Shown: positions 51,529 through 60,385 of the stretch, in pieces
How the letters are laid out: each line of letters begins with the position of its first letter
How positions within the stretch are numbered: the first letter of the stretch is position 1
Origin: Roseibacillus sp.
GTDB lineage: Bacteria; Verrucomicrobiota; Verrucomicrobiia; Verrucomicrobiales; Akkermansiaceae
Direction of reading: 5' to 3'
DNA length: 64,000 nt
NCBI GenBank assembly: GCA_022448985.1
Contig: JAKVCR010000030.1
Coordinates: forward strand, 1-64,000
Notes under the pieces: model-generated
What the model saw: only the letters and a program-made list of their open reading frames with translations
Told to the model about the DNA's origin: nothing
Databases searched by the model: none
Program-made: the position numbers and the translations under genes

Positions 51529-52348
51529 ACCTTGGTGCCTGGGCCTGCTTCCTGCGGAACTCTTCCAGTTTTTTCTGCTCGAGATACCGGTAAAGGCGGC
51601 GCACGACCGCGACATCGGGATCGGCCTCCGGATTGACGAAGGGATTATTGGATCCATACCATGACCACGGGCCGCGGGGCACCCCGCCGAATTCCACGAA
51701 GCGCCAGTGCAGTTTACCGCCGGACTTCAGTCCGAGGTAATCGCGCACGGCCGGGGAGACATCGATACCGGCCTTGTTGTTCTGGTTATTGCGTGGGGGT
51801 TGGCCCCCAAACACGTAATTCCAGTCGTCGGTGACCCAGGGGCCGCAGTCCTCCCACTGGGCGTAGCAGACCCTGCCGCGGTGGTAGAGCTGGATCCACC
51901 GTCCCTTGCAGGTGCTCTTGCCCGGTCGTGGTTTATAGCGAGAGAACCAGGGGACCACCCGTGAGGCTTCGGGTCGGTGTAGTCGGTGATTGAGACAGTC
52001 GTTGTAGGGCAGGGCTACGTAGAACGAGTTGAGGCCGGGACGGAAGGCCTTGGGGGCAAAATTGGCCCGCGCCTCTGGATTCGGATCGTCGTATCCACCG
52101 TAGTTCCTGGCCCATTCCCCGTCCCAGGAGGAGTGGTGATTGGAAGTAGTATTTCGTCCACTTGGTTTTTCGCCGATCCAGAAGATGGTAGCGGTGATGT
52201 TCCGGCGCCACGGGTAAATGGTCTTGCGGTATTGGTAGGGATTGGGTGGAGCCTTGGTAGGGGAGGTAACCTTGGGCCCTTCCTGGGCCCGGAGGGGAAG
52301 GAGGACCCAGAAGGGAAAGAGGATGGCGATGAAGAGAAGGCGGTTCAC
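51527..52348 (-). CDS. Exported RlpA/expansin-like double-psi barrel protein (tentative)
   Basis: A 273-residue protein read from GTG 52348, which gives a signal peptide (VNRLLFIAILFPFWVLLPLR); a TTG at 52429 is an in-frame alternative. The mature chain starts with a proline-rich stretch, then a domain with YVALPYNDCLNH, CYAQWEDCGPWVTDDWNYVF and AGIDVSPAVRDYLGLKSGGK. The spacing of Cys, the GPWVTDD segment and the D-SPAVRDYLGL run recall double-psi beta-barrel proteins of the RlpA or expansin type, which bind or cleave cell wall glycans. The call is tentative. It ends with a charged helix (YLEQKKLEEFRRKQAQ). It lies 61 bp downstream of the GH3 gene on the same strand. Confidence 0.6.
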   Translation of the reverse strand: MNRLLFIAILFPFWVLLPLRAQEGPKVTSPTKAPPNPYQYRKTIYPWRRNITATIFWIGEKPSGRNTTSNHHSSWDGEWARNYGGYDDPNPEARANFAPKAFRPGLNSFYVALPYNDCLNHRLHRPEASRVVPWFSRYKPRPGKSTCKGRWIQLYHRGRVCYAQWEDCGPWVTDDWNYVFGGQPPRNNQNNKAGIDVSPAVRDYLGLKSGGKLHWRFVEFGGVPRGPWSWYGSNNPFVNPEADPDVAVVRRLYRYLEQKKLEEFRRKQAQAPR

Positions 52349-52409
52349 GGGGCCGTTGAAAAGATACTCTAGCACAATGGTCAATGGCCGTTGCCCGCGC
52401 TCCGAAACC

Positions 52410-54662
52410 CTACTCTTGCTGCACGGCAATGCGGGCTTTTTGGTCGGAGATCATCACTTCGAACTCCCCCGGTTCCAAAATGAGATGATTCTTCGTCCCG
52501 AAATAGGAAAGATCAGTAACGGGGATGCTGAAAGTGATGGTCTTGGTCTCGCCGGGTGGGAGCTCGACCTGACTGAAAGCACGGAGGCGTTTGATCGGAG
52601 GGGCCACCGTGGCATACAGATCACGGATAAAAACATGAACGGTTTCAGTTCCCTTGCGTGGTCCAGTGTTGGTGACATCCACTGAGATGTTGAGGTTGTC
52701 GGTTTGATTGAGGGGTTCGGTTGGAACTTTGAGCTTGTCGTATTTGAAGGTCGTGTAGCTCAGTCCATGCCCGAATTCGTAGAGGGGATTGAACCCGGGC
52801 GTGTCCTTGTCCGGACCAATGGTGTCGCTATGTTTGTGATCGTAGGGGAGGAGGCTGTTAGGATCGCGGGGGTAAGTGAAGGGGAGTCGTCCCGAGGGAT
52901 TGAACTGGCCCATCAGCAACTCGTAGAGCGCACCACCACCGTGGGGTCCCGGATGCCCGGCGTAGATGATGGCATGGCAATGTCCTGCAACCTTGGTAAT
53001 GAGGCGGGGGCGGTTCTCGAGAAGGACGAGGACAAGGGGTTTTCCAGTGGCGAGGCGTCTTACGAGGCGCAGTTGGTTCTCCGGCATGGAGAGATCCCTG
53101 ATATTCCCGGGCGTTTCAGTGCCCGGCCTCTCAGCCAGGACGCACACGATGACATCGGCATTCCGAGCCTTGCGCAGGGCGTAATCGAAGTCCGTGGATC
53201 CATCCCACTGGGCTCCCCGCGCCCAGAGGACGTTTTCACGGCCGTGTCGGGCATTGAAGGACTCGAGCACGGTGTCAAGGGTCTCCGGGTAGGCTGCTTC
53301 ATCTGTCCCCTGCCAAGTGTAGGACCAGGATCCATGGAGGGCCGTTAATGAGTGGCAGCCGGGTCCGGTGAGCAGGATGGTGCTCTCCTTGGAGAGGGGG
53401 AGAACCCCATTGTTCTTGAGGAGAACAAGCGATTCGCGGGCGGCCTGCCTGGAAAGTGCGTGGGCGTCCTCCTTGCCGATCTCGCCAGCGGCGTCCGGAT
53501 CAGGGTAGGGATTGTCAAAGAGGCCAAGGGCAAACTTGAGTCTCAGGATACGCCGAACCGATGCATTGAGCACTTCTTCCGGAACGAGTCCCTCCCTGAC
53601 CAGGGCGATCAGGTTGTTGGTGAAGTGGAAGTCGTTCGGGGCCATGCACATGTCGATGCCGGCTTGTACCGAGAGGCGAACGGCTTCCTTGATGTTGGGC
53701 GCAACCCGATGAAGATTGTGGAGTTTCTTTACGTCCTCCCAGTCAGTAACCACCACGCCCTTGAATTTCATCTGGCCGCGCAGCAGCTTGGTAAGCACGT
53801 TGTGATTAGCATGGACAGGAAGGCCGTTCACTTCGCTGGAGTTCACCATTATGGCCTGTACATTCTGCTCCACCGCGTGTAGAAAGGGGGGGAGAAAGTG
53901 CTCGCGGAGGTAGTGTTCGGGGAGGAGCGATTGAGTGCGGTCCTGTCCGCTGGCGGGAAAACTATAGGCCAGGAAATGCTTGGCGGTGGCCGCAACGGAG
54001 TGGGGGGAGGAAAGAGAGTTGCCCTGGAGTCCGCGTACTGCCGCAGTAGCCATCATGCTGGCAATATGAACGTCCTCTCCAAAGGTCTCGACGTAGCGGG
54101 ACCAGAGTGGTTGTCGACCCACGTCGAGAGAGGGACCGAAGTTCCAGGGAATGCCAGCAGCGCGGGTTTCGCGGGCAGTAATGGCGTGGCATTGTTCCAC
54201 TAGTTGCGTGTTGCATGTGGCGGCAAGTCCCAGATTGTGTGGGAAGAGAGTGGCTTCCCGCACGTAATTGGCTCCATGCACGCTGTCGATTCCGTAGAGG
54301 ATCGGGATCTTGTGTCCGGTTTCCTTGGTGGCCAGGTCCTGGATGGTAGTCAGCGTCCTGTGCCAGTGTTCCGCGCTGAAGGCCATGTTGTGGACGTTGA
54401 GAATGGAGCCTATGTGCTTGTTTACGATGGCATGGCGAAGCTTTACGGGATCGAGTTGATGACCATCCGGGTTTTCGGAGTTGGCTTCCCTGCTGGAAAG
54501 GGCACCCAGAGTGAGTTGGGTCATCTGGCCGGCCTTCTCCTCGAGGCTCATTGCTGCCAGGATGGCGGAGATGGTCTTTTCGCTGGCATCCTGGGCGGCT
54601 GACCGATGGGAAGCGCAAAGAGCGAGAAGGGCGAGGGGGATCAGGCGGGAAAGGACGGGCAT
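52410..54662 (-). CDS. Secreted GH3 beta-glucosidase (BglX-like)
   Basis: A 750-residue enzyme with a signal peptide (about 1-23). Residues 24-350 form the TIM barrel: PILYGIDSVHGANYVREATL, VAATAKHFLAYS, and the nucleophile motif VVTDWED with D307. The alpha/beta domain follows (LVLLKNNGVLPLSKESTILL; VVCVLAERPGTETPG-like segment), then a C-terminal fibronectin-III-like domain (LNISVDVTNTGPRKGTETVH; LRAFSQVELPPGETKTITFS). This is the standard three-domain layout of E. coli BglX (765 residues), a periplasmic beta-glucosidase. It probably trims glucosides from gluco-oligosaccharides. It lies 128 bp downstream of nadB on the same strand, without an obvious functional link. Confidence 0.92.
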   Translation of the reverse strand: MPVLSRLIPLALLALCASHRSAAQDASEKTISAILAAMSLEEKAGQMTQLTLGALSSREANSENPDGHQLDPVKLRHAIVNKHIGSILNVHNMAFSAEHWHRTLTTIQDLATKETGHKIPILYGIDSVHGANYVREATLFPHNLGLAATCNTQLVEQCHAITARETRAAGIPWNFGPSLDVGRQPLWSRYVETFGEDVHIASMMATAAVRGLQGNSLSSPHSVAATAKHFLAYSFPASGQDRTQSLLPEHYLREHFLPPFLHAVEQNVQAIMVNSSEVNGLPVHANHNVLTKLLRGQMKFKGVVVTDWEDVKKLHNLHRVAPNIKEAVRLSVQAGIDMCMAPNDFHFTNNLIALVREGLVPEEVLNASVRRILRLKFALGLFDNPYPDPDAAGEIGKEDAHALSRQAARESLVLLKNNGVLPLSKESTILLTGPGCHSLTALHGSWSYTWQGTDEAAYPETLDTVLESFNARHGRENVLWARGAQWDGSTDFDYALRKARNADVIVCVLAERPGTETPGNIRDLSMPENQLRLVRRLATGKPLVLVLLENRPRLITKVAGHCHAIIYAGHPGPHGGGALYELLMGQFNPSGRLPFTYPRDPNSLLPYDHKHSDTIGPDKDTPGFNPLYEFGHGLSYTTFKYDKLKVPTEPLNQTDNLNISVDVTNTGPRKGTETVHVFIRDLYATVAPPIKRLRAFSQVELPPGETKTITFSIPVTDLSYFGTKNHLILEPGEFEVMISDQKARIAVQQE

Positions 54663-54790
54663 GCTGAGAGCGCTGACTAAAGCAGATGTTTAAGGCGATG
54701 GAATTGCAGGGTTGAGACATCCGCCCTGAGGGAGAGATGGAGTTGGTCAGGAAATACTCCTTCCTTCATCGGGATCCGGGAGGAGATGCA

Positions 54791-56401
54791 CTAGAACCTC
54801 CGCATGATGGTATCGTGCTGGTACTGCTGGTTCGACCGAGGGAAGTCCAGGGTGAAGTGAATGCCGCGTGACTCCTTCCGGCACATGGCGCAGTCGACGA
54901 TCAGCGAGGCTACGGTCACGAGGTTACGGAGTTCGAGGATGTCGGCGTTGACGCGGTAGCCCCAGTAGAACTCGCGTACTTCCCGGTCCAGATTCCGGAG
55001 GCGGAAACTGGCCCTGAGCAGTCGTTTGTCTGTGCGAACGATGGAGACGTAGTCCCACATGGTGCGGCGGATCTCGTCCCAGTTGTGGTAAATGTTGACC
55101 AATTCATCTGGCGGAGCAGTGTCCCCGTGTTCCCAGTCGGGGATGGAGGGGGCGGGAGCATTCTTTCCAGGTGGGAAGCGCTGAAGGATCTCGGCGAGGG
55201 CCCGGCGGGCCATCACGTTCCCTTCCAGGAGACTGTTGGAGGCTAGGCGGTTGGCTCCGTGTAGTCCCGTGCAGGCGACCTCGCCAATGGCGAATAATCC
55301 ACGAATTGTGGTGGTGCCGTCAGGTTTGGCAACGACGCCGCCGCATTGATAGTGAGCGGCGGGCACAACCGGGATGGGGGAGGCCTCGGCATCATGACCG
55401 AATTCAAGGAGAGTCTGGTGAATGAAAGGAAATCGTTCCGCCATGAAGCCCTTTGGCTTGTGGGTGACATCGAGATAGACGCAATTGGCGCCAGTTTTCT
55501 TGATCTCAGTATCGATTGCGCGGGCGACAATATCGCGAGGAGCGAGAGAACCGCGCTTATCGTAGTCCTTGGTGAAATCTTCTCCCTTTTCGTTGACCAG
55601 CGTTGCGCCCTCCCCGCGCACGGCCTCCGAAACCAGGAAGGAGCGGGCCTCCGGTCCCAGGGCGGCAGGATTGTAAAAGCAGGTGGGATGAAACTGAACG
55701 AATTCCATGTTAGCGATGGTAGCGCCTGCGCGCCAGGCCATTGCCACCCCATCACCGGTGGCGGAATCCGGGTTGGTGGTGTAGAGGTAGACTTTTCCGC
55801 AACCTCCCGTGGCGAGGACGATCCGATCGGCGCTTAGAACACGGACTTCGCCAGTTTCCTTCGCCAGGACATAGGCACCTAGCACGCGGTCGTCGGTTAC
55901 ATTTCCCAGTTTTCCTGTTGTGATGAGATCAATCGCAATGTGATTGGAGAGGATGGTGAGCCGTGGAGTATTGCGGGCGGTTTCCAGAAGGGAGGAAGCG
56001 ATCTCATGCCCGGTAGTGTCCTTGGAGTGCAGGATGCGGCGTTCCGAGTGCCCACCTTCCCGTCCGAGGGAAAAGCGATCGCCCTCCCTGTCGAAGGAAG
56101 TGCCCCAGGTGACCAGTTCCTCGATGGTTTGTGCCCCTTCCCCTATGATCGCACGGACGCTCTCCTCGTTGCACAGACCAGCTCCGGCGTCGAGGGTGTC
56201 AGTTACGTGCTTCTCAATACTGTCATTCTGGTCGCGCAGCCCATCGGGAAGGACGGCTGAGATTCCGCCCTGAGCCCAGGCAGTATTGGAATTGAGCGTG
56301 TCGTTTTTGGTGATCAGGGTGACAGACCCGTGTTCGGCAGCCTTGATGGCAAAGGAGAGTCCAGCGATGCCGCTGCCAATGACGAGAAAGTCTGAGGTCA
56401 T
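54791..56401 (-). CDS. nadB: L-aspartate oxidase
   Basis: A 536-residue FAD enzyme that oxidises L-aspartate to iminoaspartate, the first step of de novo NAD synthesis. The ADP-binding motif is FLVIGSGIAGLSFAIKAA (5-22), followed by NSNTAWAQGGISAVL, then FHPTCFYNP, the catalytic-region EAVRGEGATLVNEKGEDF, and the C-terminal GLHGANRLASNSLLEGNVMA. These are strong NadB signatures and the length matches E. coli NadB (540). No nadA or nadC gene is in the window. It is divergent from nagB, with 99 bp between the starts, where both promoters must lie. Confidence 0.95.
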   Translation of the reverse strand: MTSDFLVIGSGIAGLSFAIKAAEHGSVTLITKNDTLNSNTAWAQGGISAVLPDGLRDQNDSIEKHVTDTLDAGAGLCNEESVRAIIGEGAQTIEELVTWGTSFDREGDRFSLGREGGHSERRILHSKDTTGHEIASSLLETARNTPRLTILSNHIAIDLITTGKLGNVTDDRVLGAYVLAKETGEVRVLSADRIVLATGGCGKVYLYTTNPDSATGDGVAMAWRAGATIANMEFVQFHPTCFYNPAALGPEARSFLVSEAVRGEGATLVNEKGEDFTKDYDKRGSLAPRDIVARAIDTEIKKTGANCVYLDVTHKPKGFMAERFPFIHQTLLEFGHDAEASPIPVVPAAHYQCGGVVAKPDGTTTIRGLFAIGEVACTGLHGANRLASNSLLEGNVMARRALAEILQRFPPGKNAPAPSIPDWEHGDTAPPDELVNIYHNWDEIRRTMWDYVSIVRTDKRLLRASFRLRNLDREVREFYWGYRVNADILELRNLVTVASLIVDCAMCRKESRGIHFTLDFPRSNQQYQHDTIMRRF

Positions 56402-56500
56402 GCTCGTGCGTATCCTTCTGCTCTAAAGGCGCGCAGGACAAGCCGGTTATTGAGATATTGGCTGTTGGAGGATTGAAGATGGTGGCATAGTAGGGCGGAG

Positions 56501-57241
56501 ATGGATGTCAGGATCTTTGCAACCAAGGGCGAAGTGGGCGCGGCGGCAGCGACTGCCGGGGCGGAGAAGATCCGGGAAGCCCTGGCGGAGAGGGGTGAGG
56601 CGCGGATCGTGATGGCCTCGGCTGCTTCCCAGTTTGAGGTGGTTGAGGCGCTCACGAGGGAACCGGACATTGCCTGGGAACGAGTGACGTTATTTCACCT
56701 GGACGAGTACATCGGCATCTCGGCGGAGCATCCGGCCTCTTTCAGTAGGTTTCTGCGGGAACGCTTCCTTGCCAGGCTGCCCGTGGGGTTGAAGGCCTTC
56801 CATGCCATCGAGGGCGGGAGCGAGGCACGGATGGAATGTGCGCGGGTGGGAGGAGTGCTGGCGGGAGAAGCGCCAGCGGTTGCATTCATAGGTATCGGGG
56901 AGAATGGTCACATCGCCTTCAACGATCCACCCGCGGACTTTGAGACCGAGGAACCATACCTGGTAGTGGAACTTGACGAGGTGTGCCGACAGCAGCAGGT
57001 AGGAGAAGGATGGTTTCCCGATCTTGCGGCCGTTCCCACCCACGCAATATCGATGTCGGTACAGCAAATCCTCAAGGCGGACCGGATCATTTGCGTGGTG
57101 CCGGATGACCGGAAGGCGGCTGCGGTACAGAAAACAGTGGAGGGCAAGGTGAGCCCTGACGTGCCTGCGAGCATCCTGCAGGATCACGGCGATTGCATGC
57201 TTTTTATAGACGAGCCAGCTGCCAGCCTGCTTCAACGATGA
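56501..57241 (+). CDS. nagB: Glucosamine-6-phosphate deaminase
   Basis: A 246-residue protein, slightly shorter than E. coli NagB (266). Signatures are LFHLDEYIGISAEHPASF (66-83, including the catalytic-site aspartate) and FIGIGENGHIAFNDPP, whose histidine and neighbouring acidic residues open the sugar ring. The enzyme converts glucosamine-6-phosphate to fructose-6-phosphate and ammonia, feeding amino sugars into glycolysis. It ends in an ATGA overlap with nagA (57238-57241), so the two are translationally coupled. The start at 56501 is preceded by GGGCGGAG directly against the ATG, an unusual spacing. 6-Phosphogluconolactonase, a relative, lacks the LDEYIG motif. Confidence 0.92.
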   Translation: MDVRIFATKGEVGAAAATAGAEKIREALAERGEARIVMASAASQFEVVEALTREPDIAWERVTLFHLDEYIGISAEHPASFSRFLRERFLARLPVGLKAFHAIEGGSEARMECARVGGVLAGEAPAVAFIGIGENGHIAFNDPPADFETEEPYLVVELDEVCRQQQVGEGWFPDLAAVPTHAISMSVQQILKADRIICVVPDDRKAAAVQKTVEGKVSPDVPASILQDHGDCMLFIDEPAASLLQR

Positions 57242-58146
57242 GCTACTTCGATCTCCAGGTTAATGGATACGCCGGGATCGACTTCAATTCCGATGCCCTG
57301 ACTACCGCGGAGGCCCGCGTGGCCTGTGAGGCGATGCTGGAGGATGGGACTACCGGGGCCCTGGCCACCGTGATCACGGACTCCATGGAGGGAATGAAGG
57401 GAAAGCTTCGAAGGCTGGTACGGGCACGGGAGGAAGATGAAGTGGTGCGCGAGGTCCTGGCAGGGCTGCATATCGAGGGACCATTCCTGAACCCGGCCGC
57501 CGGGTTCATCGGGGCCCATCCACGCGATTGTGCCCGACCTGCCACGGTGGATGCCATGAAGGAGCTTCTGGAAGCAGCAGCTGGCCTTACCAGGATCGTA
57601 ACCCTCGCGCCCGAATGTGATGAGGGGGATGCGACCACCCGCTTCCTGGCGGGAGAGGGCATCGTGGTTTCCGCTGGGCACTGTGATCCGTCCCTGGATC
57701 AACTACGGGCAGCCATTGATGCGGGTCTCTCGATGTTCACGCATCTCGGGAATGGCTGCCCTTTGCAGTTGCAACGGCACGATAACATCGTGGAGCGGGT
57801 GCTCAGTCTCTCCGAAGATCTCTGGATCTGCTTCATAGGCGATGGGGTGCATGTGCCGCCGTTTGCCCTGCGGAATTATCTCCGGGCGGCTGGGATAGAA
57901 CGTTCCCTTATGGTGACCGATGCGGTCTCGGCAGCACGGGCTGGTCCGGGAAAATACACTCTGGCGGGATGGGACCTGGAGATCGGGGAGGACATGATTG
58001 CGCGGGCGCCGGATGGTTCGCACTTCGTGGGGTCAACCGCCACCATGCCCGAGGTGGCGGGCGTTCTTCGTGGAATTGGGCTGGGAAACGGAGAAATCGC
58101 GGGTCTCTGCTGGGAGCGACCGAGGGAAGTTATCGGTTATTCGTGA
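57238..58146 (+). CDS. nagA: N-acetylglucosamine-6-phosphate deacetylase, short form
   Basis: A 302-residue amidohydrolase; E. coli NagA has about 380. ATG 57238 overlaps the nagB stop by four bases. The protein begins at the barrel, with MSYFDLQVNGYAGIDFNS in place of the usual N-terminal beta-sandwich. Catalytic landmarks are present: HIEGPFLNP (metal-ligand glutamate), VSAGHCDPSLDQLRAAIDAG and FTHLGNGCPLQLQ (metal/substrate histidines), FIGDGVHV, and MVTDAVSAA (catalytic aspartate). It hydrolyses N-acetylglucosamine-6-phosphate to glucosamine-6-phosphate and acetate, and the product goes to NagB. The C-terminus ends soon after FVGSTATMPEV, so the second half of the beta-sandwich is missing as well. 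Confidence 0.9.
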   Translation: MSYFDLQVNGYAGIDFNSDALTTAEARVACEAMLEDGTTGALATVITDSMEGMKGKLRRLVRAREEDEVVREVLAGLHIEGPFLNPAAGFIGAHPRDCARPATVDAMKELLEAAAGLTRIVTLAPECDEGDATTRFLAGEGIVVSAGHCDPSLDQLRAAIDAGLSMFTHLGNGCPLQLQRHDNIVERVLSLSEDLWICFIGDGVHVPPFALRNYLRAAGIERSLMVTDAVSAARAGPGKYTLAGWDLEIGEDMIARAPDGSHFVGSTATMPEVAGVLRGIGLGNGEIAGLCWERPREVIGYS

Positions 58147-58184
58147 TTGGTTATTCCGGCCAGGTATTGAAGAGTGGCGAGTGC

Positions 58185-58190
58185 GGAGGG
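58185..58190 (+). promoter_or_regulatory. Shine-Dalgarno sequence fixing the Nramp-like start
   Basis: GGAGGG lies five bases before ATG 58196. It is the clearest ribosome binding site in this part of the window and selects this ATG over the in-frame codons that extend into the end of nagA. Confidence 0.6.
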
Positions 58191-58195
58191 TGACG

Positions 58196-59440
58196 ATGAA
58201 TATTCGTGAAACACTGAAGTCGGTTGGGCCAGCCATTATCGTGGCGGCGGTAGTGCTGGGTCCGGGGAGTATTCTGGCGAGTTCAAAGGTCGGTGCCGAA
58301 TGGGGCTGGCTTGGATTGCCGGTGCTCGCCTTCGCGGTGGTTCTGATGATCGGCATGGTGGCGCTCTCCTCGCGTCTGGGGGTGGTCTACAAGGGAAGTC
58401 TCTGCGACGAGCTCGCCTCCCGGTTGGGGCGGGGCACTGCGGTGGCGGTGGGAGTGGTGCTCTTCGGGATCGTGGCGCTCTACCAATCGAGTAACAACCT
58501 GGCCCTCGGGGTCGGGCTCGAACCGCTGTTCCTGGATGACACCGGTGGACTTCCCGAGGGATGGGCGACGACCCAGATCGTGATTCTCATTCTCGCCAAC
58601 GGGGCCGTGATCGCCTCGCTCTACCTGATGCGTTCGCTCTATTCTGCGGTGGAGAAGGCCATGAAAATTCTCGTGCTCTTCATGGTGATTGCCTTCGTGC
58701 TGAATCTTCTCACCGCGATGTTCGGGGAGGCTCCTGAACGGAACGCCCCGGCACCTGAGCAACGAAACTTGATTCCCCTGATTGCGCTGGTGGGTACCAC
58801 CTTCTCGGTGGGAGGGGCCTTCTTCCAGGCCTATCTCGTCAGGGAGAAGGGCTGGGGCATGCGTGATCTGCGTAAGGGAACCGCTGATTCGGTGGTTGGT
58901 ATCACGGTTCTCGGTCTGGTCTCGGCGGTCATCATGGTCACCTCCCTGCTGGTATTTCACCGTGTCTCGGGTGCTCCGGAGAACATCCACATGGGTGCCA
59001 TTGCCGGGCAGCTGGAACCGCTTTTCGGGAGCGGAGCCAAGTATGTGTTCTGCGCGGGATTCCTGGCTGGGGCCTTGAGCTCCTTCATGGTGAATGCGGC
59101 CATCGGGGGCACGGTGCTCTCGGACAGTCTCGGCAAGGGTGCGAAAATGGAAGATCCTTGGGCGCGCCACTTTACCGCGCTGGCCCTGGTGTTTGGAATG
59201 GCGGTTGGGGTTCTCGGGATCCTGTCGAAGGAAAACCGCGACAGCCTCATGCTGGTCGCGCAGGCCCTGACCGTGTTCGGGATTCCTGCGCTGGGCCTTG
59301 CAATGCTTTACCTGGCGATGAGGCCGGAGCTCAAGGGCGAGCGGCGAGTCCCGCCGGTGCTCAAGGCGATTGCGTGGGTGGGGATTGCCCTGGCCATCGT
59401 GCTCGCCATTCGCAAGGTGCTGCTATGGTTCGGGGGGTAG
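58196..59440 (+). CDS. Nramp-fold transporter lacking metal-binding motifs
   Basis: A 414-residue protein with about 11 membrane helices, chosen from ATG 58196 by its ribosome binding site. The layout, beginning MNIRETLKSVGPAIIVAAVV and ending with several helices, matches the Nramp family of proton-coupled Mn/Fe transporters. The first-helix motif DPGN is replaced by GPGS (22-25), and the sixth-helix MPH motif is replaced by SVGG (about 205-208, in FSVGGAFFQAYLVREKGW). Both motifs provide metal ligands in known members. It follows nagA by 49 bp on the same strand, suggesting co-transcription with nagBA. Its substrate may therefore not be a transition metal; an amino-sugar or related solute is a hypothesis from position alone. 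Confidence 0.8.
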   Translation: MNIRETLKSVGPAIIVAAVVLGPGSILASSKVGAEWGWLGLPVLAFAVVLMIGMVALSSRLGVVYKGSLCDELASRLGRGTAVAVGVVLFGIVALYQSSNNLALGVGLEPLFLDDTGGLPEGWATTQIVILILANGAVIASLYLMRSLYSAVEKAMKILVLFMVIAFVLNLLTAMFGEAPERNAPAPEQRNLIPLIALVGTTFSVGGAFFQAYLVREKGWGMRDLRKGTADSVVGITVLGLVSAVIMVTSLLVFHRVSGAPENIHMGAIAGQLEPLFGSGAKYVFCAGFLAGALSSFMVNAAIGGTVLSDSLGKGAKMEDPWARHFTALALVFGMAVGVLGILSKENRDSLMLVAQALTVFGIPALGLAMLYLAMRPELKGERRVPPVLKAIAWVGIALAIVLAIRKVLLWFGG

Positions 59441-59459
59441 GGCGTAGCCGGAAGACTGC

Positions 59460-60296
59460 TCAGATCTCCACGTTGTCGATGAGTCGCACGTCATCATAGT
59501 AGACGGCAGCCGCGAGAAGGGCAGGACCGGCAACTTTGGGAAGGAGTTGCAGGTTCTCGCGGTCGACTAACTCAAGATAGTCGATTTTCAGTCCGGTCGG
59601 GGCATCGTGCAGAAGATGATGGCGGGCGGCTTGAAGATAGACTTCGCTGCGTTGTTCTCCGGTCTCGCGCAGATCGCGGGCAGCGAGGAGGGCACGGTGG
59701 ATACGGGAAGCATCAGCGCGGTGCTTCTGGTTCAGGGTGAGGTTGCGTGAGGAGAGGGCCAACCCATCCGGGTCACGCACTGTTTCAATGCCGTGGATGT
59801 TCACGGGCAGGGAGAGGTCCCGCACGAGGCGGCGGATGATGGCGAGTTGCTGGTAGTCCTTTTTACCGAACACGGCAGCTGTCGGGCGCAGGACCTGGAA
59901 GAGCTTGAGAACGACGGTGCATACTCCCTCAAAGTGACCGGGGCGAGTTGCTCCGCAGAGGTTACGTGAAAGCAGGGTTTCTCTTACCACAACGGAGTGG
60001 TCGGCGGAGTAGAACTCCGTGGATGATGGAGTGAAGACAGCGTTTGCACCCAGGTCCCTGCAGAGGGCGAGATCGGTCTCAAGGGTGCGAGGGTAGTCCG
60101 CAAGATCGTCTGGCCGGTCGAACTGCAGGGGGTTGAGAAATATGGAGACGAGGACCGATCCGCTCTCGCCCGCTATTTCTCTCGCCGCACGGATGAGGGT
60201 AGCATGTCCGTCATGCAGGGCCCCCATGGTGGGGACCAGGACGGAGGGCTCCGGTATATCCGAGGGGATGTCGGCAAGTGAAGGAATATGAAGCAT
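59460..60296 (-). CDS. panC: Pantothenate synthetase
   Basis: A 278-residue protein, normal for PanC. ATP-binding motifs are VPTMGALHDGHATLIRAA (HIGH-like, about 22-39) and LALSSRNLTLN (KMSKS-like SSRN). Pantoate-binding residues lie in FLNPLQFDRPDDLADYPR, GVCTVVLKLFQVL and FGKKDYQQL. The enzyme joins pantoate and beta-alanine to make pantothenate for coenzyme A synthesis, in the cytoplasm. It is convergent with the Nramp-like gene and divergent from the first OmpH-like gene, with 89 bp between the starts. No panB or panD is seen. Confidence 0.95.
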   Translation of the reverse strand: MLHIPSLADIPSDIPEPSVLVPTMGALHDGHATLIRAAREIAGESGSVLVSIFLNPLQFDRPDDLADYPRTLETDLALCRDLGANAVFTPSSTEFYSADHSVVVRETLLSRNLCGATRPGHFEGVCTVVLKLFQVLRPTAAVFGKKDYQQLAIIRRLVRDLSLPVNIHGIETVRDPDGLALSSRNLTLNQKHRADASRIHRALLAARDLRETGEQRSEVYLQAARHHLLHDAPTGLKIDYLELVDRENLQLLPKVAGPALLAAAVYYDDVRLIDNVEI

Positions 60297-60335
60297 GTGG
60301 CGATCTTCTTGCAGATTATTGATACTTTAATGAAC

Positions 60336-60364
60336 TTGAGTTTCTGGAGGGGTTTGTCTAGCGT
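60336..60364 (+). promoter_or_regulatory. Promoter candidate for the skp-like/lpxD run
   Basis: TTGAGT (60336-60341) and TAGCGT (60359-60364) are 17 bases apart, ending 21 bp before the ATG at 60386. The -10 box matches the consensus at only some positions, so the call is weak. Confidence 0.25.
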
Positions 60365-60385
60365 GAAGCAAGCTTGGATCTACCG

